From assembly GCA_934217675.1 (NCBI GenBank), contig CAKQCV010000006.1, positions 1 to 64,000 on the forward strand: DNA of 64,000 nucleotides, written 5' to 3'. The first letter of the stretch is position 1, and every line of letters begins with the position of its first letter. Below, piece by piece: positions 8,832 to 17,426 of the stretch. The translations under genes were made by a program, and so were the position numbers. The notes under the pieces are model-generated. The model saw only the letters and a list, made by a program, of their open reading frames with translations, made no database searches and had not been told where the DNA came from. Source of the DNA: an uncultured Prevotella sp. (GTDB taxonomy: Bacteria > Bacteroidota > Bacteroidia > Bacteroidales > Bacteroidaceae).

Positions 8832-10618
8832 ATCAGTCTTATTATCAGCTCCCCTTTAGGGTATACAGTTCTACAATGTTTCATGCAAAGTTCTTTTATC
8901 CTTTCAAAGAATTTTTCAGGCATGAGTTCCCATAATTCTCTTGCCATAGATATATCTGCTATTGGTGAGGAATCTATATTGAGATTTTCTGCGACATCAC
9001 GCAGAAATGCTTTGTTCATAAGAAATTTATGAGAATGGGTATCAAGTCTCCCCTCTGCCAATTTTACCGCTTTTCCTATCATTATGGCCAATGTGACTTT
9101 TTTGAAACCAATCTTATATGATGCCTTCAGGGCTTCGCCTATAAAATTGCCATAGTGTACGCAGCGCAAATTCTTGTCTTCTGCTTTAAGAGCCTTTTCG
9201 CTTTTCATACCAGCCACAAGTCCAATTTCTCTATTTCCTATTGCCCATGCAACATTAAGCTCACGCTGAATACTTTTTACAAAAGCTTCATTCGACAATG
9301 GTCTCACTATGCCTGACGTTCCCAAAATACTTATTCCACCGATTACTCCAACTCTTGAATTGAAGGTTTTCTTGGCTAGTTCCTCTCCATTCTCAACGCT
9401 AATTGTCACATTTAAACTTTTGGAAGTAATTTGCTTTAATTCTTTGTTTATCATTTCTCGTGGAGTCGGATTTACAGCAGGTTCGCCAACTGGAATTCCC
9501 AGTCCTGGTAGAGTAACTGTGCCAACACCGTCACCTTTAAGGAACTTAATTTCTTGTGGGTGTTCTGTTTCCTTGTCATTAGCCTTTTGTGTGTGTGCTT
9601 GAGAGTTTAGTTCAACTCTTGCTGTTATCTTGCATCCTTTTGTGATATCAGGGTCATCATTTATATCCTTTACAACAGTTGCAACACCCTTGTCTTTATA
9701 TTCAACGTTTGTGGATAATATTTCTCCGTCAGGCAATGCAAAATTTACCTTTTTAGGATATTCGTTATATATTCGAGATATAGCTGCAGCTTTTGCTGCA
9801 GCTGTGGCACACGCTCCTGTGGAAAGTCCTGTCTTCAGAGAAAAGAATCCTGATACATTGCGTTCTATAATGCGCCTTAGTCCATACTTCCCTGTAGCAT
9901 ATAGCCAATGGTCAGGCAATTTAGGGTGTCTCACAACAAATACTTGTATGCCTAACTTTATTGCAGCGTCAACTTTATTGTCGAACCCACCGGTAGAGCC
10001 ACTTTCTTTCGTAAGTATAGCGTCGCATCCCACTTTCCGCATTGTCACTTCCTCGTCAGAGCAGCTTGGCAAGTTATTGTTGTCGTTATAAAATATTATT
10101 TCGTTCTTGCTAAGACCGTTTTTCTGTGCAATCTCAATACTCTCTTTGCGATCGAGAATTCTGAATACGGTTTTTGTTTGGCTCAGATAAGGTTTGAGCT
10201 TGCTTATAGTATTTGCTCCACATAGAGAAAGTAGACATTTTACGTTAGCCGTTTTGATTTTAGCTATGGCATCATTGAAAGAATCGCAGTATATTGCTTC
10301 TTGCCGCTTTTCTGAGAAATTGCGTTGCAGACGTGCTACAATGAGCGTATTGTCTGTAAAAAGCTTTTGTGCTTTGTCAATCTCTTTGTGCAGGTTTTCG
10401 GCAAAGGGGTGGGCAGCATCTACAATACACCTTATACCATGTTCTTTGCAGAACCTGGATATTTCAAAAGCATTCATACCTCCGGTGAGTCTTATTCCAT
10501 TATGAAGGTCAACTTTCTGATTTGCACTTTTTGTGGAGTAGTAGAAGGGCTTTCCGGCTTCTTCACATACTTCTGCCGCAATGCGCCCTTCTGTTGTTCC
10601 TCCAAAAATGAGAACCAT
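8816..10618 (-). CDS. CbiJ-CbiD fusion (precorrin-6A reductase / C1-methyltransferase)
   Basis: A 600-residue bifunctional enzyme. Residues 1-250 match CbiJ/CobK: MVLIFGGTTEGRIAAEVCEE at the N-terminus, IDAAHPFAE-like VDAAHPFAENLHKEI, and FRILDRKESIEIA; this part reduces cobalt-precorrin-6A with a pyridine nucleotide. From about 255 it matches CbiD, the SAM-dependent C1-methyltransferase of the anaerobic route: SLKTGLSTGACATAAAKAA, VTLPGLGIPVGEPAVNPTPR and GGISILGTSGIVRPLS. The start at 10,618 is chosen because MVLIFGG is the true CbiJ beginning; an in-frame ATG at 10,687 would overlap the upstream gene and adds a polar leader. Presence of CbiD marks the cobalt-early (oxygen-independent) pathway. 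It overlaps btuC by 16 bases. Confidence 0.92.
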   Translation of the reverse strand: MVLIFGGTTEGRIAAEVCEEAGKPFYYSTKSANQKVDLHNGIRLTGGMNAFEISRFCKEHGIRCIVDAAHPFAENLHKEIDKAQKLFTDNTLIVARLQRNFSEKRQEAIYCDSFNDAIAKIKTANVKCLLSLCGANTISKLKPYLSQTKTVFRILDRKESIEIAQKNGLSKNEIIFYNDNNNLPSCSDEEVTMRKVGCDAILTKESGSTGGFDNKVDAAIKLGIQVFVVRHPKLPDHWLYATGKYGLRRIIERNVSGFFSLKTGLSTGACATAAAKAAAISRIYNEYPKKVNFALPDGEILSTNVEYKDKGVATVVKDINDDPDITKGCKITARVELNSQAHTQKANDKETEHPQEIKFLKGDGVGTVTLPGLGIPVGEPAVNPTPREMINKELKQITSKSLNVTISVENGEELAKKTFNSRVGVIGGISILGTSGIVRPLSNEAFVKSIQRELNVAWAIGNREIGLVAGMKSEKALKAEDKNLRCVHYGNFIGEALKASYKIGFKKVTLAIMIGKAVKLAEGRLDTHSHKFLMNKAFLRDVAENLNIDSSPIADISMARELWELMPEKFFERIKELCMKHCRTVYPKGELIIRLICDKQ

Positions 10619-10643
10619 TTTTGTCTTTATTTGAATAATTGTA

Positions 10644-12422
10644 TTATTTCCTTGCTTTTCTGAACATGTGGGTGAAGTGTCCGTCATAGAGTTTGCTCAA
10701 CCCTCTACGGTTGTCGATAGCTTCTCCTACAACAATCATTGTTGTTAATGTAAGATTGTTTTCTTTCAGAATTTTTGCAAGGTCTTTCAGTTGTCCACGA
10801 TATATACGTTGATCTTTCCATGTAAGCTTATAGCAAGCAGCAACAGGTGTTTCAGGAGGGTAGCCTCCTTCAAGGAGTTCTTTCATTACGTCTTCTACAA
10901 TATTGGCACTTAGGAATATGCACATTGTAGACTGATGTTGTGCCAAGAGATGAAGCTTCTCTTTGTCCGGCATAGGTGTGCGTCCTTCACCTCTTGTCAG
11001 TATTATGGTTTGGCAACGTTCTGGAATAGTGAACTGACTTTTGAGCTCGGCTGCAGCAGCAAGGAAACTGCTTATTCCTGGTGTTATATGGTAGTCCATA
11101 TTATATTTGTCAAAAAACGCCATTTGCTCCTGTATTGCACCATAAATGCAAGGATCGCCAGTATGTAAGCGTACCACCAATTTACCTTTGTCATAGAAAT
11201 CTTTCATAAGCTGAAACTGCTCCTCAAGGTCAAGTCCAGCAGATGAGCGTACTACAGCTCCTGGTTTAGCACAGAAAGTGAGTTCTTTTGGAACAAGACT
11301 TCCAGCATAGAGGATAAGATCTGCACGTTGCAAAAACTTTCTTCCTCTGACGCTGACTAAATCTGGGTCACCAGGTCCTGCTCCAACAATCTCTATGTGT
11401 CCTTTTCGTGGCATTGAGCATAAATCTTGAGACAAAGCCCATGTATAGTGTTTCTTTTCGTTTCCGCTATTAATTTCGCCTTTCTGCTTTTCAACTACAA
11501 GCACGCTGTCGTTGTTCTCAGCAAGAGCCGATGACTCAGCAACTCCATAGCATCCTGTAACGGAATATACTTTTTCTGAAGGATTAGGAACTTCAATTTT
11601 GGCTAATTCTTCTGCTTCATGAATCTTTATCTCAGCCTGAGGTATAAGTTTGGAAAGCTTTTCAATTAGAGGTTCATTTTTCTTTAGTGATATAGTTCCG
11701 ATACTATCAATGCTTTCTTTTGTAAAGCCAGCCTTCTCTATATCAGAAATAATGGTATGTGCACCTTCATCATTCGTGTTCTTTTGGCATCCCACCCCAA
11801 GATGCAGGCATTTAGGACAGAACTGCAGGCATGGTATACTTTCAGCAGGATGTGTGAATGGAGATACAATGATAAGTAATTCAAACCGTCTGCCTTTATC
11901 AGCCCATTCATATTCAAATTCCTTGAAGCTATGGTAAATAATAGCATGTTCTGGGCACGTCGACTCCATTAGTCTGGTACCTTCGTCATCTATTTCAAGT
12001 ACAACAGCCGTTGGCTTTTTGTTGATGAAAGTTGCTATGATACTATTCATGGTCTTGCGTGACAATTCTTTCATGTTCCATGAATGTTGTTTTGCAAGCA
12101 AATCAAGAGCCCATAACCCAGAGTTGTCGCTCTGAGTCGTTATTATTGCTTCCGCATTTATTATATTGGCAATCATACGCGCCAATTCGTTTGCTCCACC
12201 AATATGACCGCTAAGCACTGGAATTGCATATTTTCCTTTTGTGTCAACACAAACAACAGCCGGGTCGGTATATTTGTCATTTACAAGTGGTAAGATTTTT
12301 CTCACGCAGATTCCCAAGGCTCCGATGAAGACTATTGCCTCTCCATCAAATTGAATGTTGGCAGTTTTAATTTTTTCGGCTAAAATATTTCCAGCCTCGT
12401 TTATTGTTTCAAATTTTATCAT
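10644..12422 (-). CDS. CbiG-CbiF fusion (lactone hydrolase / C11-methyltransferase)
   Basis: A 592-residue bifunctional corrin enzyme. Residues about 1-330 are CbiG (cobalt-precorrin-5A hydrolase, opening the delta-lactone): FIGALGICVRKILP, VLSGHIGGANELARMIA and, in the C-terminal CbiG domain, LHLGVGCQKNTNDE and VTGCYGVAESSAL. Residues about 345-592 are CbiF/CobM (C11-methyltransferase) with the SAM-site HIEIVGAGPGDPDLVSVRGR, YAGSLVPKEL, RLHTGDPCIYGAIQEQ, TPGISSFLAAAA and VAACYKLTWKDQRIYRG. The two activities are consecutive in the pathway. It overlaps cbiE-cbiT upstream by four bases (ATGA) and ends 25 bases before the chosen cbiJ-cbiD start. No residues look missing by eye. Confidence 0.93.
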   Translation of the reverse strand: MIKFETINEAGNILAEKIKTANIQFDGEAIVFIGALGICVRKILPLVNDKYTDPAVVCVDTKGKYAIPVLSGHIGGANELARMIANIINAEAIITTQSDNSGLWALDLLAKQHSWNMKELSRKTMNSIIATFINKKPTAVVLEIDDEGTRLMESTCPEHAIIYHSFKEFEYEWADKGRRFELLIIVSPFTHPAESIPCLQFCPKCLHLGVGCQKNTNDEGAHTIISDIEKAGFTKESIDSIGTISLKKNEPLIEKLSKLIPQAEIKIHEAEELAKIEVPNPSEKVYSVTGCYGVAESSALAENNDSVLVVEKQKGEINSGNEKKHYTWALSQDLCSMPRKGHIEIVGAGPGDPDLVSVRGRKFLQRADLILYAGSLVPKELTFCAKPGAVVRSSAGLDLEEQFQLMKDFYDKGKLVVRLHTGDPCIYGAIQEQMAFFDKYNMDYHITPGISSFLAAAAELKSQFTIPERCQTIILTRGEGRTPMPDKEKLHLLAQHQSTMCIFLSANIVEDVMKELLEGGYPPETPVAACYKLTWKDQRIYRGQLKDLAKILKENNLTLTTMIVVGEAIDNRRGLSKLYDGHFTHMFRKARK

Positions 12423-13588
12423 TCTGCTTTTAATATTGTTATGGGATTATTCTCATCCACAGTTATTGTATGATAAATTATTGTATTCATTCCAAGTTCA
12501 GTAGTTAAACTAATAAACTGTTCTCTACTCTGTTTGCTAACAGAGTTGAACACAATACATCCGCCAGGTTTTAGCTTTGCATGTACCTTATGGATAATTT
12601 CGTTCATCTTCCCGCCATAACCACCTATAAAAACAGCATCAGGTTGTGGAATGTTGTTAATGTCGAGTGTGACAAAGTCGCCTATTACGGCATTTATGCC
12701 AGGAACATGGAATTTTCTTGAGTTCATATCTATCAGATTCCTGCCTTCCTGTCTTATTTCAAAAGCTGTAATATTGAGGTGAGGATTGGAGAGCTTCGAT
12801 TCTATGCTCACGCTGCCAGTGCAAAATCCAATGTCCCATAGAGATTCCTTGTTGTTAAGACAAAGTGCTGCAATGGTGGCAAGTCGAATAGGCATTTTGG
12901 TAATCATTTTTATTCTGCCGTCAAGCAGATTAAATTCCGTATCCGGTATACCGAAACGCTTGTCTATTCTTCTTGTGCGTTTTAATATCAAGCAGTTCGG
13001 GCAATCATATTCCTTTCCTGCTACATAAGTTTCCACATGCTCTTTCTCTTCGTTGCCAAGATTTTCTCCTACATACATCGTGTAGTTGTCGAAACCATAG
13101 TAGAGCATTCTTTGCATTATGGTTTGTGGATTTTTTTGTTTGTCGGTAAGACAGCCGATAAGTTCCTCGCCACAAATAAGAGCCTCGTCAAATTTGTTCC
13201 AAGGACGTCCAGTCAGTGATATCGTGCGCATGTTGTGGTATGGCAAGCATAGCTTATGAGCAAGAGTCTGCAGAGAATTGAATGTCGGATAAATACTCAT
13301 TATAATATTTGGAAACTCCCTTTTCAGTGTTGTTGCCAAGCCATAGAACAGAGGGTCGCCAGATGCAAAAACAACGATGTCGTCATATTGTTCATACTGA
13401 TTGAAAACATTCTTTAGTGGCACCGTAACGTCAATCCATTCTGCTCCTTGTGGCAGTATTTCTTTTACAAGCTCATGGTGACGCTTCCCGCCAGAGAATA
13501 CTTTTCCTTGTTTTATTATATTCAGAATCTCTGGTTTAAACCAAAGTTGATGGCTGTCAGATATTCCTATTATTGTGCATTTATACAT
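12419..13588 (-). CDS. CbiE-CbiT fusion (precorrin-6B/7 C5,15-methyltransferase, decarboxylating)
   Basis: A 389-residue CobL-type protein. The N-terminal CbiE methyltransferase domain (about 1-200) includes VFSGGKRHHELVKEILP, VVFASGDPLFYGLATTL, ISLTGRP and EDEALICG-like FDEALICGEELIGCLTD. The C-terminal CbiT domain (about 215-389) is a Rossmann methyltransferase with SLWDIGFCTGSVSIESKLS as the SAM loop and DAVFIGGYGGKMNEII. Together they methylate C5 and C15 and decarboxylate the C12 acetate of the corrin ring. Length is typical of CobL. It overlaps both neighbours by a few bases (8 with cbiH-cbiC, 4 with cbiG-cbiF), indicating translational coupling within the operon. Confidence 0.93.
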   Translation of the reverse strand: MYKCTIIGISDSHQLWFKPEILNIIKQGKVFSGGKRHHELVKEILPQGAEWIDVTVPLKNVFNQYEQYDDIVVFASGDPLFYGLATTLKREFPNIIMSIYPTFNSLQTLAHKLCLPYHNMRTISLTGRPWNKFDEALICGEELIGCLTDKQKNPQTIMQRMLYYGFDNYTMYVGENLGNEEKEHVETYVAGKEYDCPNCLILKRTRRIDKRFGIPDTEFNLLDGRIKMITKMPIRLATIAALCLNNKESLWDIGFCTGSVSIESKLSNPHLNITAFEIRQEGRNLIDMNSRKFHVPGINAVIGDFVTLDINNIPQPDAVFIGGYGGKMNEIIHKVHAKLKPGGCIVFNSVSKQSREQFISLTTELGMNTIIYHTITVDENNPITILKAE

Positions 13589-14987
13589 CTCTTCCTGGTT
13601 TTAGCTGTTCTGCATCATCAAAGGTTAGAATACTGTTGACAAGCGTTGCGGCAAGGTTGCTACCTCCCTTTCTTCCTTCAATAAGAATTTTAGGAATTTC
13701 AGTGAATGGTTTTGCTGCATGTTTGCTTTCTTCAACATGCACGAAACCTACTGGTGCTCCAATTATTCCAGCTGGTTGGCATTTTTTCTTCCGGATAAGA
13801 GAGCAAAGTTCCAATAATGCAGTTGGGGCATTACCAAACACATAGAGCGCATCAGGATGTTCTTCGGCTGCAATCCTCATTCCAGCTTGTGCTCTTGTAA
13901 TGTTGTTTTCTTTTGCCATTTCCGCAGCTTTTGGAGCGTTGATATAACACTCTACGCTTATTCCAAGACGTTTGAGTGCACCTTTGCGTATGCCAGCTGC
14001 AACCATGGAAACATCGGTAACAATGGTTTTTATCTCTCCGCCATTTACTTTTTTGTATAGTTTTTCTGTTGCCTCATTATCCATCCATAACAGTTTCTCC
14101 ATTTCGAAATCCGCGGTGGTATGTATGGCATGAAGCATAGGCCATAGTTTCCATAAAGGAATGTCGGGAACAGTTAGTCCTTTCATTATTGTTTGAAATG
14201 ACTTTATCATTATGCTTTGTCCTATCTTGCATTCTTTTGTGGAGTCATCTTCACGATAGTAGCCTCGCGGTGTGATAAGTTTTCCGTTCCAGTTGTACGA
14301 TTGACTGTTACCTATGATAACAACTGTAAACATGTCAACATCTTCAGGATTAAATTCCTTTAGCGTTGTGATGTTTATTTGTTGTTCCTCTCTTCCTGCC
14401 TGTCTGACAAACCCTACGACTGTGTCTTCACTTCTTTCTTTCAGAAACAATTCCTTGAGTCTGTACAGTTGCCAATATCTGCCATTGCTTTTAGGGTTAT
14501 ATATAGCCGTTACAAAGTCGGCAATAGCTGCAGCTTTGATTCTTTTCTCTATTACTTGCCATGGTGTCATAAGGTCGCTGAGCGATATCACGCAGAAGTC
14601 GTGTCCCATAGGAGCGCCAAGTAGTGATGCTGCCTTTTGGAAAGCACTTATTCCAGGTATAGAGATAATTTCCACGCTGGAATTTCTTTCTTTTTTCATC
14701 TCATATATAAGTGGTGCCATGCCGTAGATGCCCGCATCGCCACTTGAAATTACGCATACGGTTTTTCCCTCCTCTGCATAATTGAATGCTATTTCTGCTC
14801 GTTGTCGTTCCTTTTTCATGCCTGTGTCCACACATTCTGTGTTAGACCTTAGGTATGGAGTAATAAACTGGAAGTAGTATTTATAGCCTACTACGACATT
14901 GCTTTCTTCAACAGCTTTAATAAGAGCTGGTGTAATATCTTCAGGAGAACCTGGTCCGATACCTGCAACGTATATTTTGCGATTCAT
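13581..14987 (-). CDS. CbiH-CbiC fusion (C17-methyltransferase / precorrin-8 methylmutase)
   Basis: A 468-residue bifunctional enzyme. Residues 1-245 are CbiH/CobJ, the ring-contracting C17-methyltransferase: MNRKIYVAGIGPGSPEDITP, ISSGDAGIYGMAPLIYEM, GAPMGHDFCVISLSDLMTPW and IIGNSQSY with ITPRGYY. Residues about 265-460 are CbiC/CobH, which moves the C11 methyl to C12: HAIHTTADFE with its catalytic histidine, IVTDVSMVAAGI, GNAPTALLEL, and IGAPVGFVHVEESK. The steps are not adjacent in the pathway, so this is a packaging fusion. The 93-base gap before it holds a possible promoter, so it may also be transcribed apart from the transport genes upstream. An ordinary fused CbiL is not present in it. 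Confidence 0.93.
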   Translation of the reverse strand: MNRKIYVAGIGPGSPEDITPALIKAVEESNVVVGYKYYFQFITPYLRSNTECVDTGMKKERQRAEIAFNYAEEGKTVCVISSGDAGIYGMAPLIYEMKKERNSSVEIISIPGISAFQKAASLLGAPMGHDFCVISLSDLMTPWQVIEKRIKAAAIADFVTAIYNPKSNGRYWQLYRLKELFLKERSEDTVVGFVRQAGREEQQINITTLKEFNPEDVDMFTVVIIGNSQSYNWNGKLITPRGYYREDDSTKECKIGQSIMIKSFQTIMKGLTVPDIPLWKLWPMLHAIHTTADFEMEKLLWMDNEATEKLYKKVNGGEIKTIVTDVSMVAAGIRKGALKRLGISVECYINAPKAAEMAKENNITRAQAGMRIAAEEHPDALYVFGNAPTALLELCSLIRKKKCQPAGIIGAPVGFVHVEESKHAAKPFTEIPKILIEGRKGGSNLAATLVNSILTFDDAEQLKPGRDV

Positions 14988-15037
14988 AAATATTCATTTT
15001 GTTGTTTGTTCAGCAAGAGTTTATCATTGCTTATATG

Positions 15038-15070
15038 CAAATATAGTTCTAAAAACGCACAATCTTGCAA
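15038..15070 (-). promoter_or_regulatory. Possible internal promoter before cbiH-cbiC
   Basis: On the minus strand a TATATTTG box (complement at 15,038-15,045) matches the Bacteroidota -7 consensus TAnnTTTG. A TTG lies 22 bases upstream, slightly longer than the usual 19-21. It sits in the only sizeable gap between the uptake genes and the biosynthesis genes. Confidence 0.4.
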
Positions 15071-15080
15071 GAAAACATGA

Positions 15081-16220
15081 TTATTTCACTATCTGGTAGT
15101 ATTTTGGAGTATAGTGTGGCAAGAGGTCAGGATGGAAAGCCTTTACGAAATCAGCAAGCATAAAGTGTGGTTGTACTCCAGCAAGCTCTCTATAAGGTGT
15201 TTGGCTAAGGTCGCAGAAAATCACGTTTCCTTTTTTATAAGCACTCATAGTGGCATAGCGTGGGTCTTCATTAGCGAGAGCTTTCAGCGAAAACTGTCCG
15301 TTGTATGATCCGTCAGTCTGCCAGAAATCAGCATGCAGCCCTTTTGCATATACAGCTTCGAAATCAAGCGTCACTCCTCCTGATTCTTTGTTGTCTTTCA
15401 TTATATATTCAGCTCCTGCATCTTTAAACAGCTGTGCCATATAACTTTTACCGCCAACGATATACCATCCGTCTCTAAGTTGTCTGCCACTTATCACTGT
15501 TGGCAGTTTTGTCTTGTCTTTGTATGTCTTTTCTACTTCATCTTTCAGAGTGATATATTTTTTCTCTATATCTGCGAAAACTGCATTTGCCCTGCGTGTT
15601 TCACCTGTGAGCAATCCAATAAGTTTTATCCATTCAGCCTGTCCCAATGGGTTTGTTTCCTTGTAGCCGTGATGAGGAATAAGTGGAATTTTGCATTCTT
15701 TCAGAGCCTCAAACCCTCCATATTTGCTTGCGCTGACAAGAATATAGTCAGGTTTGGTTGCCACAACTGCTTCAAGGTCAAAATTCCCTTCTCTTCCTAT
15801 TGCAACGGTCTTGCCATTGTCAAGTTGTTCTTGCATTTGTAGTGAGAATATATGTCTTAGAGAATTAATGCCTACGATTTTGTCTTCCAGTCCGAGAACT
15901 TCAAAGTTTCCGAGCTGTAGAGCCGTTGTACATATAAAGCGTGAAGAAGATTTTCTGATGACGAAAGTTTGAGGTTTGCTTGTTTTTACCGCAGGATCAG
16001 GATTGGTTATTGTTACATGCACTCCGTCCTTTTGGTAGTTCACTTTCAGTCCCTTGGCATATTTTATTTTAATAGTGTCGCTATAATTCTCTACATGTGC
16101 CAATATTGAATCTTGGTCGTGGAAAAGTTGGTCAGCGATAAGCTCCCTCTTGCTGTCTTGAGCTGTGGCGCATGAGAAGAGTATTGCTGTAAAGATTGGT
16201 AAGAAAAAAAGCTTTTTCAT
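15081..16220 (-). CDS. btuF: Corrinoid-binding lipoprotein of the ABC transporter
   Basis: A 379-residue class III substrate-binding protein (FecB/BtuF fold). It begins with a lipoprotein signal, MKKLFFLPIFTAILFSC, with the lipidated C17 followed by ATAQ rather than an acidic run, so it should face the periplasm. The mature part has SRFICTTALQLGNFEVLGLEDKI split over two blocks, GREGNFDLEAVVATKPDYIL and PLIPHHGYKETNPLGQAEWI, typical of the family's two lobes joined by a long helix. The start at 16,220 is chosen for the signal peptide; upstream in-frame ATG at 16,253 would spoil it. It would take corrinoid from the TonB-dependent receptor and deliver it to BtuCD. Family members also bind ferric siderophores and heme; the riboswitch and cbi genes favour corrinoids. 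Confidence 0.82.
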   Translation of the reverse strand: MKKLFFLPIFTAILFSCATAQDSKRELIADQLFHDQDSILAHVENYSDTIKIKYAKGLKVNYQKDGVHVTITNPDPAVKTSKPQTFVIRKSSSRFICTTALQLGNFEVLGLEDKIVGINSLRHIFSLQMQEQLDNGKTVAIGREGNFDLEAVVATKPDYILVSASKYGGFEALKECKIPLIPHHGYKETNPLGQAEWIKLIGLLTGETRRANAVFADIEKKYITLKDEVEKTYKDKTKLPTVISGRQLRDGWYIVGGKSYMAQLFKDAGAEYIMKDNKESGGVTLDFEAVYAKGLHADFWQTDGSYNGQFSLKALANEDPRYATMSAYKKGNVIFCDLSQTPYRELAGVQPHFMLADFVKAFHPDLLPHYTPKYYQIVK

Positions 16221-16343
16221 AATATGTTTATAAAACGTCAAAATGGCACACATAGAAAATAATTCCAGTGTGCCTTTTATAAAATTGTCTATGTCAAGCC
16301 GTTCCGTATATATTTGTCGGCTTACAATTTGTCATAGTCTGAA

Positions 16344-17426
16344 TTATTCTTCAGGATACATTGAGTGATAAGCATCTTCAAGCAATTCTGCATTCTTTGT
16401 ATGGTTAATCCATATCTGTCGGATTGTAGGCAATTCGAGCAGTCCAAGAGGGTTGCCGTTGGTTTCAGGCACGATAGCTGTGAAGCCATTGTGACTGAAG
16501 AACTCATACCAACTGTTGTCTTCGCTTGTAGGTTCACTTGCATCCCAGTATTCGTTTCCTGCTCCAGCCATATCATTGTGTGCATGGTCACCGGCAATAG
16601 ACATGAGTGCATGAAGGCGGATATCACCAGCAGTCTTTCCGTTAAGAGCCATTCTTGCGAGTACGTTCTGCTTATAGTTGTCTTTCATGTCTACTGTACC
16701 CACATAATAGTTCTTGCTATAAACCTGCAATGCATTCTCAAGTTGAGTGTAGCGCACGTTTGCCTTGAACGAATCGTAGTTGTCAGGGTTTCCGTGACCC
16801 ATGAAAGCAACAACACCCTTTGCAGCTTCGTCTTTGTAAAGGTCGTTAAGCAATTTTGCTACGTCATCTACTTCCTCTTCATTATAGAGCAGTGGCATTC
16901 CGAGGTAAATTTTTGCTTCTTTAAGATAGTTGTCGTCAAGGTGTGCAGCACTTACATATCCGTTGTTGGCAAATTTCTTCACGGCAGCAACAACATTTGC
17001 AAACTCTTCTCCAGGTATAACCTGCAAGCTTTGCACATAGATTGTTTTATATTGTGCTGCTCCTATGGCATGAAGCAAGTAGCGAGGCTCATAGTAGTCG
17101 CGTTTTTCTCCGTGTTCACCTGCACTTGCACGGTTGATGCAGATGTCTGACGAGAAACAAAAATAGACGTCAGCATCAGGGAAAGCCTGTTCGTAGGCTG
17201 CCTTAGTGTTGTCGAAAGCTGCAAATGCATTTGTCCATGTTGAGCCGAAAGCAACGAGCAGAACAGCTTTGTCTTTTCCCGATTTGGCTTTTTGTGCTTT
17301 TACGATGCCATCGTTGAGAGAATACTCTGAGATGATGTTTTGCTTGTTGTTGTCATCATCATCGTCACAAGCTGCAAAGCTCAATACAGCGAGCAACATC
17401 ATTAATAGAATTTTAATCTTCTTCAT
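16344..17426 (-). CDS. cbiK: CbiK-like chelatase with a surface-lipoprotein signal
   Basis: A 360-residue protein with a CbiK fold behind a lipoprotein signal: MKKIKILLMMLLAVLSFAAC with lipidated C20, immediately followed by five aspartates. CbiK inserts cobalt into sirohydrochlorin. The chelatase body shows VLLVAFGSTW, YVQSLQVIPGEEF, MGHGNPDNY with H211 and SIAGDHAHNDMAG with H281, matching the two metal-handling histidines of the family. The acidic run after the cysteine resembles the Bacteroidota lipoprotein export signal, so a cell-surface location is likely. It overlaps the receptor gene by 14 bases, directly behind btuB. A surface location does not fit cobalt insertion into a cytoplasmic precursor. 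The closest known parallel is IhtB of Porphyromonas gingivalis, a CbiK-like hemin-binding lipoprotein beside a TonB receptor. Confidence 0.85.
   Translation of the reverse strand: MKKIKILLMMLLAVLSFAACDDDDDNNKQNIISEYSLNDGIVKAQKAKSGKDKAVLLVAFGSTWTNAFAAFDNTKAAYEQAFPDADVYFCFSSDICINRASAGEHGEKRDYYEPRYLLHAIGAAQYKTIYVQSLQVIPGEEFANVVAAVKKFANNGYVSAAHLDDNYLKEAKIYLGMPLLYNEEEVDDVAKLLNDLYKDEAAKGVVAFMGHGNPDNYDSFKANVRYTQLENALQVYSKNYYVGTVDMKDNYKQNVLARMALNGKTAGDIRLHALMSIAGDHAHNDMAGAGNEYWDASEPTSEDNSWYEFFSHNGFTAIVPETNGNPLGLLELPTIRQIWINHTKNAELLEDAYHSMYPEE

Noticed and set aside
13581..14987. CbiL domain within the CbiH-CbiC protein
   Set aside because: The methyltransferase half has CbiH-specific stretches (GAPMGHDFCVISLSDL, GNSQSY, TPRGY) and only one methyltransferase domain is present.
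14988..15080. Third cobalamin riboswitch ahead of cbiH-cbiC
   Set aside because: The gap is only 93 bases and has none of the conserved blocks seen in the other two.
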